From CAYWNK01 sp964459495 (GTDB lineage: Bacteria > Planctomycetota > UBA1135 > GCA-002686595), in the NCBI GenBank assembly GCA_964459495.1, contig CAYWNK010000046.1, positions 1 to 28,984 of the forward strand: a stretch of 28,984 bases of DNA. Direction: 5' to 3'. A program made the position numbers and the translations under genes. This document shows positions 24,338 to 28,984 of this stretch, in pieces; position 1 is the stretch's first letter, and every line of letters starts with the position of its first letter. Below the pieces are notes generated by a model. That model made no database searches and was not told the origin of the DNA. It saw nothing but the letters and a program-made list of their open reading frames with translations.

Positions 24338-25834
24338 ATGCAACGCACCCTTGCGACCTCTCTTTTCGTCGCCCTTGTTCCCCTAGGAGCCCCAACCCAG
24401 GGACCAAGCGATCCCACCGGTCGAGTGCAGCCAGACTTCGGCGTCGACCTGCCCGCCCAGCTAGCGCCGGGAATGACCTTTCCCACACTCGAGGGCCGCA
24501 TCAACAGCTGGGTCTTCGGCGACGACCCCGATGAGGCCGAGATCTACCGGCACGGCTGGGGCCTGTGGGCTGGGCTGACCACACCAACGGACAAGACTGC
24601 GTTTGGCATCGAAAACGCCCGGATCTACCAGACCTGGCTTGCCCCCCTGGACATCATCGCCAGCCTTAGGGGAGAGGACCAAACGGCCGCGATAGCCCTC
24701 CGCACCCCCCTGCAGCATCACGGCAAGAGCCCCGGTGCCACGCTCATCGCACCCTCGGTGGCCAACGCTGACGGCATGCACATCGACGACTCAGTCGCCG
24801 AGGTTGTCGCCTACAGCCCCTCGGCAGCACGGCATACCTACGACAACCAGCTCCTGTTCACCGAGGTTCTGAATGAGTACCTAGAACGCGGCTACCCGAG
24901 CATCCCCCGCTTCCCTAGCGACAGCATCACGGTCAAGCCTGTCTACAAGTTGATCAGCAAGGAGGAGCTGAACGAGATCGACGGCAAGGAGCTCTACGCC
25001 ATGCCGGCATGGCCGGGCATTCCCTCCCTGGACCGGACCGGCAAAAACTCCGCGGAGATCGCGCAGATCAAGGCGATCGAGGCGAACGGCTTCCCCCCTA
25101 AGGACTGGGGCCAATGCGTCTACGTCGACGTCAACAACAGCGGCGCAACCTCCGCCAGCGGCGTCGACCCGACCTGCAAGACTCCGACCGCGGATAACAC
25201 CTACGGGCTTGGGGACTTCATCACGATCCCGATCACCGGCGAAGATCAGGTCCACTTCCAGACGGTTACCCATGGCGGCGCGAGCAACGGAACCGAGCAG
25301 CGCAAGATCGAGGTGGGCGACATCCTCCTGCTCGTCGGCATGCACGTGGCCACGCGCGAAACCGAGCGCTGGACCTGGCAGAGCTTCTGGTGGGCCGCCA
25401 ATCCCGCCGAGCCCGGGACGCCCAGCTCTCCTGAAGTCGCTGGCGCTCGTCCCGCCGAGCTGAGCCACGAGGCCAGCCACTACGCCATGGTCACCGCGTA
25501 TTCCATGCTCCTGCCGGCACAACCCCTCAGGGGTGGCAGGAATACCGGTGAGCTGGTTGTCGGCTTCAACCCCAACCTCGAGGCCGAATTCAGCCCAAAG
25601 AACTTCAAACGCGAAGATCCGGTCGCGACCCCGAACGGCATCGTATCGACCAATCTTGGCATCCAATCCAACTGCATGACCTGCCACGGCCTTGCCAACT
25701 ACGGAAGCCCTGGGGCGGTCTATGGCGCAAACTTCTACTTGTCCATGGACGACCCCGCGAAGACCGCCGGGCTGGATGTCGACTTCGCCTGGTCGATCGC
25801 GAGCGAGGTCGTTCCGCGGAACAAGCCCGAGTAA
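24338..25834 (+). CDS. Secreted monoheme c-type cytochrome-like protein of unknown family
   Basis: The ATG at 24338 starts a signal peptide (MQRTLATSLFVALVPLGAPT) and gives 498 residues; an earlier in-frame ATG at 24278 adds only a polar stretch. A single haem-c attachment motif C446-MT-C449-H450 sits near the C-terminus in SNCMTCHGLANYGSPG. The body (about 30-430) has no domain I recognise. Notable segments are KTPTADNTYGLGDFITIPI (near 285), and ETERWTWQSFWWAANP (near 345) with several Trp residues. It is probably periplasmic or outer-surface and takes part in electron transfer. It has no operon partner, with a divergent zinc-ribbon gene upstream and a convergent HIT gene downstream. Confidence 0.82.
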   Translation: MQRTLATSLFVALVPLGAPTQGPSDPTGRVQPDFGVDLPAQLAPGMTFPTLEGRINSWVFGDDPDEAEIYRHGWGLWAGLTTPTDKTAFGIENARIYQTWLAPLDIIASLRGEDQTAAIALRTPLQHHGKSPGATLIAPSVANADGMHIDDSVAEVVAYSPSAARHTYDNQLLFTEVLNEYLERGYPSIPRFPSDSITVKPVYKLISKEELNEIDGKELYAMPAWPGIPSLDRTGKNSAEIAQIKAIEANGFPPKDWGQCVYVDVNNSGATSASGVDPTCKTPTADNTYGLGDFITIPITGEDQVHFQTVTHGGASNGTEQRKIEVGDILLLVGMHVATRETERWTWQSFWWAANPAEPGTPSSPEVAGARPAELSHEASHYAMVTAYSMLLPAQPLRGGRNTGELVVGFNPNLEAEFSPKNFKREDPVATPNGIVSTNLGIQSNCMTCHGLANYGSPGAVYGANFYLSMDDPAKTAGLDVDFAWSIASEVVPRNKPE

Positions 25835-25856
25835 CTACGCGAAGATGCAAACAAGT

Positions 25857-25890
25857 CGCCTGGCCGGTGGGATTCACCGCCGGCCAGGCG
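25857..25890. terminator. Bidirectional terminator hairpin between monoheme and HIT genes
   Basis: CGCCTGGCCGG (25857-25867) pairs perfectly with CCGGCCAGGCG (25880-25890) around a 12-base loop. It fills the 57-base gap between the two convergent genes and ends one base before the HIT stop codon. On the minus strand it is followed by ACTTGTTTGC, a weak T-rich stretch. Position and stem strength make a shared terminator likely. Confidence 0.65.
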
Positions 25891-25891
25891 T

Positions 25892-26359
25892 TCAGCGTGC
25901 GAGCCGTTTCTGCAGCGCTGCTCGCAGGGCTGCGTGCAGCTCCTGCTCCGAGCCGCGTGCGTCGGCGATCGGCGCACCGCCGAAGTCGTAGGCCTCAAAA
26001 GGCCCCTGCAGGCGCTTGGCAGGGTCTTCCGCTGCGAAGCGCGGGATCGCATGGCCGTGCAGCTCGGGCACCTGGTTGCAGAGCACCAGATAGTTGATGC
26101 GCTCGGCGCCCGTGACCTCGAGAATCGCGTCGCCAAGTAGGCACAGGTCGCTGAAGAACTGGGCCCGAGCCCCAGCCTCGAGGTCGTTGGGTGAGGCCAC
26201 CACCGGATCGGGCAGCAGCATGCAGCAGCCACGCACCTCGCCGGGTTGGTGCTTACCGAGAATGGCGAATCCGCTGGGCATGGCGAGCAGCAGCTCAGGA
26301 TCCTTGCCAGCTCGGATGCGCTCGACGCGCGCGCTGATCGCGCCAGGTTGTTGGGTCAT
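25892..26359 (-). CDS. HIT-like (histidine triad superfamily) protein
   Basis: This 155-residue cytoplasmic protein has the HIT layout: a strand pair LLAMPSGFAILGKHQPGE (about 24-41), MLLPDPVVASPNDL (47-60), a long helix, and NYLVLCNQVPELHGHAIPRF at 89-108. The usual HxHxH triad reads E99-L-H101-G-H103, so the first His is Glu while the nucleophile-side pair is present. HIT enzymes hydrolyse or transfer nucleoside phosphates such as Ap4A; the change may alter specificity or activity. The start lies three bases after the stop of the membrane sigma fusion, so the two form an operon. Confidence 0.82.
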   Translation of the reverse strand: MTQQPGAISARVERIRAGKDPELLLAMPSGFAILGKHQPGEVRGCCMLLPDPVVASPNDLEAGARAQFFSDLCLLGDAILEVTGAERINYLVLCNQVPELHGHAIPRFAAEDPAKRLQGPFEAYDFGGAPIADARGSEQELHAALRAALQKRLAR

Positions 26360-26362
26360 CGC

Positions 26363-28762
26363 CTACCAGTTGGCGTGGTGGCCGGCCTGGATAGCAAGGG
26401 TACGGGCCTCGGAATCTTCACCCGGGGGCGTTACGACATAGTCGCCAGGGGCCAATTCCAGGCTGTAAGCCCGTCGGTCATCGGTCTCGGGAAGCTGGCC
26501 TTCGAACATCAGCGCCCCGTCGGAGGCACGCTCCACCCGCCAAGCGTCCTCGACTTCCGCCCGCGGCAGATTCAACCACCCGAGTGGAGGCATGGAAATC
26601 GAGCCCAGATCGACCGGCCTGAAGTCAATCACGCTGAAGGACGTAGCGTCGTGGCCGGCGAGCCCATTGGGGCGCACCTCGAGCTCCCAGTCACCGGGCC
26701 CGATCTGCAGCTGCGCTGGGTCTCCCACCCGGCCGCCGACAGGACCACTCCAGCCCCGACCGCTTTGACGATCCCACACGCGCACCTCGCTGGCCAGCGC
26801 CACGTTCGATCCGGCGTCCAACGGCTGATAGCTCACCTTGGCCTGGGACTGCGGATCCACCGCGATCGTCCAATCCACCGTATCCGTACGCACCGCTTCA
26901 AGGTGCAGCAGAGCGGGCCCGGACCGATCGAGAACCACGTCTACATCGAGCGTTTCTGCCGGGCAGTGCGGAATGGAGAAGTTGCCTTTGTCGTCGGTGA
27001 GTGTCACCCCGATCCACAGACCTCCCGTGCGCGGAGCAGAGGCTTCGACGATGGGTTTTGGTTGATCCTGACCCTCCTCCGGCTGGGGCTGAACCGTCCG
27101 ACCCCAGAGCCGGGTTCCCAGCTCTAGCACGCCCTGCCAGGTGGTCACCCCGCCCGCGCTGATCTTGATCGTTTCCTCCAGCCTGTTCTCCCCCCGAGAG
27201 GGGGCGCGCAGCGAGTAGGTACCGGGATCAAGGTTGACCTTGAACATGCCCTTGGAATCTGTGCGCTGGCGGGTCGACGAAGCGATGGAGTTGGGCTCAA
27301 CGTCGGTCCGGCGAAGGCCCACCTCCACCTCAGCCACGGGGTCACCAAAGGCGTCCTGGATGAGGACATTCAGCTCGCCCTTCTCCCCGTCGCCGTCGTT
27401 GGCAAAGTTGCTGATGATCGAAAAGTACCCTCCGGGGACGTCTTCAAGGACGCGCCCCTGCCCCTCCTCGGGGATGAATGCCGAGAACGACACGATGCCC
27501 TCGGATTCGCTCGTTGCCGGCTTCGGATGCTGGGGGTTGCGCCGCCGGGGCAACTTTGGCGCCTGCTCTTCCATCGCGATCTCCAAGTCCTCAAGCTCAA
27601 GCTTAATCTCCCGCAGGTCGGCCCCAAGCAATCGAACACTGGCGAACGACATTCCACTCAGCCCTTGGGCCGGAAGCAGGTCGGGGTGAATGGACAGGTC
27701 CAGCCGGCGAGTCTGACCAGGGCTGAGGTCGAAGCGACGTAGGCCACCGAGCCAGCGCCCCTTCGACCGCACCCCGACCACCATTCTGGAAACCGCCGCG
27801 GAGCGCCAGCGCAGCTCGACTCGCCCCTCGGCGTTGGTGTCGTCGATGCGATTCAACGGCAGCCCCTGGGGGGCCGCGAACACGTTGACACCCGTGGCCG
27901 GAACCCCGAAGAGATCGGTGACGAAGACGTCGATTCCGGCTTCGGGCTCCAATCCCTCCCCGGGCTCGACCGCAGGCTCCTCGTCCGCCGCGGCAGAGAC
28001 TGCGGTGCGCTCCCCGGCCGGCTTGCTTCCCGGTTCCTTGGCCGCGGCCACCACCACTTGTTCCGCGGCTCCGACCTCAGGCTCCAGCGCAGGCGTGGCC
28101 GATTCTCCAAAGCGGAAAAGGCCGATAGCGAGCAGGCCGGCGACTCCGGCGGCGGCGGCGATCTTGACGGTGGCGGTCATGGCGAGCGCACCTGCGGCAG
28201 CAGGGAGAACGGGGTTGGAAAGAATGGAACTGGGATTGGGCGCAAGCAGGGGAGCAAAGGCACCCATCCATCGCTGGCGGCCCACGCCGCCGTCGAGGAT
28301 GTTGCGCAGGTCGCGGTGGGCGCGCGCGAGGCGCTCCTTCACCGTCGAGAGCGCGATGCTCTCGGCGGCCGCAATCGCGCGCAGCTCATGCCCCTCAAAG
28401 TGCCGCGCAACTACCACGCGGCGCAGCTCAGGGTCGAGCTTCGCAAGAGCCTGGCTGAGCTCGCCCAGCACCAGGGACAGGTCCAGATCAGCGTCCACGC
28501 GCTCAGCCTGGGCCGCCTGCACCTCGCGGTACGTTCGGCGGCTCTCCGTTCTGGCGCGCTTCCCGGCGAGGCGTCGCGCCACTTTGGCCAACCAGCCCTG
28601 GGGGGACTGCCAGGTCGCCGGCGGCCTGCGCAGGGCCTCAGCCCAGGTGGACTGCACCAAGTCCTCAGCGTCCGCCTCACACCTGGTGAGCTCCCCGGCC
28701 AAGCGGCGCAGGAACGCGCCGTGGCGATTGAGAAGGTCGTCTGTGCGAGGCGGCGATTCCAT
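26363..28762 (-). CDS. Second membrane-tethered ECF sigma factor fused to carboxypeptidase-regulatory-like domains
   Basis: The ATG at 28762 opens on sigma region 2 (LLNRHGAFLRRLAGELTRC; ADAEDLVQSTWAEALRRP, about 10-75). Region 4 lies at about 100-155 (ALAKLDPELRRVVVARHFEG; RAIAAAESIALSTVKERL). The chain of 799 residues then has a linker, a membrane segment at about 199-216, and an acidic Ala/Pro/Glu-rich spacer. The exported tail has several beta-sandwich repeats (IDVFVTDLFGVPATGVNVFA; LNVLIQDAFGDPVAEVEVGL). The build is the same as the sigma fusion at 17048-20284, though the sequences differ. An ATG at 28180, five codons before the membrane segment, mirrors the internal ATG of the other fusion. 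The frame stays open further upstream, but that part (MGQGHRRTVSPAG onward) is not coding-like. The HIT gene follows after three bases. Confidence 0.88.
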   Translation of the reverse strand: MESPPRTDDLLNRHGAFLRRLAGELTRCEADAEDLVQSTWAEALRRPPATWQSPQGWLAKVARRLAGKRARTESRRTYREVQAAQAERVDADLDLSLVLGELSQALAKLDPELRRVVVARHFEGHELRAIAAAESIALSTVKERLARAHRDLRNILDGGVGRQRWMGAFAPLLAPNPSSILSNPVLPAAAGALAMTATVKIAAAAGVAGLLAIGLFRFGESATPALEPEVGAAEQVVVAAAKEPGSKPAGERTAVSAAADEEPAVEPGEGLEPEAGIDVFVTDLFGVPATGVNVFAAPQGLPLNRIDDTNAEGRVELRWRSAAVSRMVVGVRSKGRWLGGLRRFDLSPGQTRRLDLSIHPDLLPAQGLSGMSFASVRLLGADLREIKLELEDLEIAMEEQAPKLPRRRNPQHPKPATSESEGIVSFSAFIPEEGQGRVLEDVPGGYFSIISNFANDGDGEKGELNVLIQDAFGDPVAEVEVGLRRTDVEPNSIASSTRQRTDSKGMFKVNLDPGTYSLRAPSRGENRLEETIKISAGGVTTWQGVLELGTRLWGRTVQPQPEEGQDQPKPIVEASAPRTGGLWIGVTLTDDKGNFSIPHCPAETLDVDVVLDRSGPALLHLEAVRTDTVDWTIAVDPQSQAKVSYQPLDAGSNVALASEVRVWDRQSGRGWSGPVGGRVGDPAQLQIGPGDWELEVRPNGLAGHDATSFSVIDFRPVDLGSISMPPLGWLNLPRAEVEDAWRVERASDGALMFEGQLPETDDRRAYSLELAPGDYVVTPPGEDSEARTLAIQAGHHANW

Positions 28763-28984
28763 CGTTCTTGCCCCATGAGATGCCCGCGACCGAGGAAGAC
28801 GGCCGGGGCATTTCTGGAAATGTTCCGAATCGACTCCGCGCAGCAGCCCCCGGCGAGCAAGTGGGCTCCTGGCCTTTCCCTTGACGGAGGCGGAGCGGGT
28901 GTCTGGAATCCTCACCCCGAGCCCGCCAACAGCATCGCCCGCCGGGGAAACCGTTCGTCTGTGACCCTGCCCCATCCCATGCCC

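Noticed and set aside
1..28984. TGA as a general sense codon (alternative genetic code) to explain the two read-through genes
   Set aside because: Several genes use TGA as their real stop in ATGA or TGATG overlaps (for example 667-669, 1563-1565, 13756-13758), so only context-dependent recoding fits.
28763..28984. Upstream extension of the second sigma fusion to 28975
   Set aside because: The extra 71 residues lack sigma-like sequence; the conserved domain starts right after ATG 28762. Nothing else is seen in this 222-base stretch.

Overview
The window is high-GC DNA with tightly packed genes. It most likely comes from a member of the Planctomycetota. The basis is a cytochrome-c/DUF1549/DUF1553 protein overlapping a DUF1501 Tat protein and followed by a sulfatase, plus two ECF sigma factors fused through a membrane segment to long secreted carboxypeptidase-regulatory-like tails. 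These are signatures of that phylum, but the species cannot be named from the sequence. No rRNA, tRNA, CRISPR array or insertion sequence was seen.

Left part (1-7635, all minus strand): one six-gene operon, read right to left. It encodes a secreted DxDGDG-repeat protein, a secreted protein with degenerate aspartyl-protease-like and thioredoxin-like domains, a DUF4175-like membrane protein with a long low-complexity tail, a MoxR AAA+ ATPase, a DUF58 protein and a BatA-like von Willebrand protein cut by the window edge. Five of the six genes are joined by 1-4 base stop/start overlaps or lie within 54 bases of the next. One of those overlaps exists only if the first gene is read through an in-frame UGA. 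A CHASE-domain hybrid histidine kinase (7713-9821, minus) lies upstream of the operon.

Centre: an AhpE-like peroxiredoxin (10140-10604, minus) carries UGA exactly at the peroxidatic cysteine codon, so it is a selenoprotein. Together with the secreted protein, whose frame also continues with coding character past a UGA and has a hairpin behind it, the window holds two probable selenocysteine genes 3 kb apart. A conventional stop-to-stop gene caller would truncate both. The second (Cys-Sec at the C-terminus of a secreted protein, coupled to a thioredoxin-like protein that has lost its CxxC) is the best candidate here for something undescribed. From 10735 the plus strand carries the planctomycete cytochrome/DUF1501/sulfatase catabolic set.

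Right part (17048-28762): a signalling-rich region. It has a membrane-tethered ECF sigma fusion (plus), a GAF/zinc-finger protein (minus), a PQQ-type beta-propeller (plus), a stand-alone ECF sigma with a membrane coiled-coil partner (plus), a small zinc-ribbon protein (minus), a secreted monoheme protein (plus), a HIT-family protein (minus) and a second membrane-tethered ECF sigma fusion (minus). Inverted repeats mark several gene ends.
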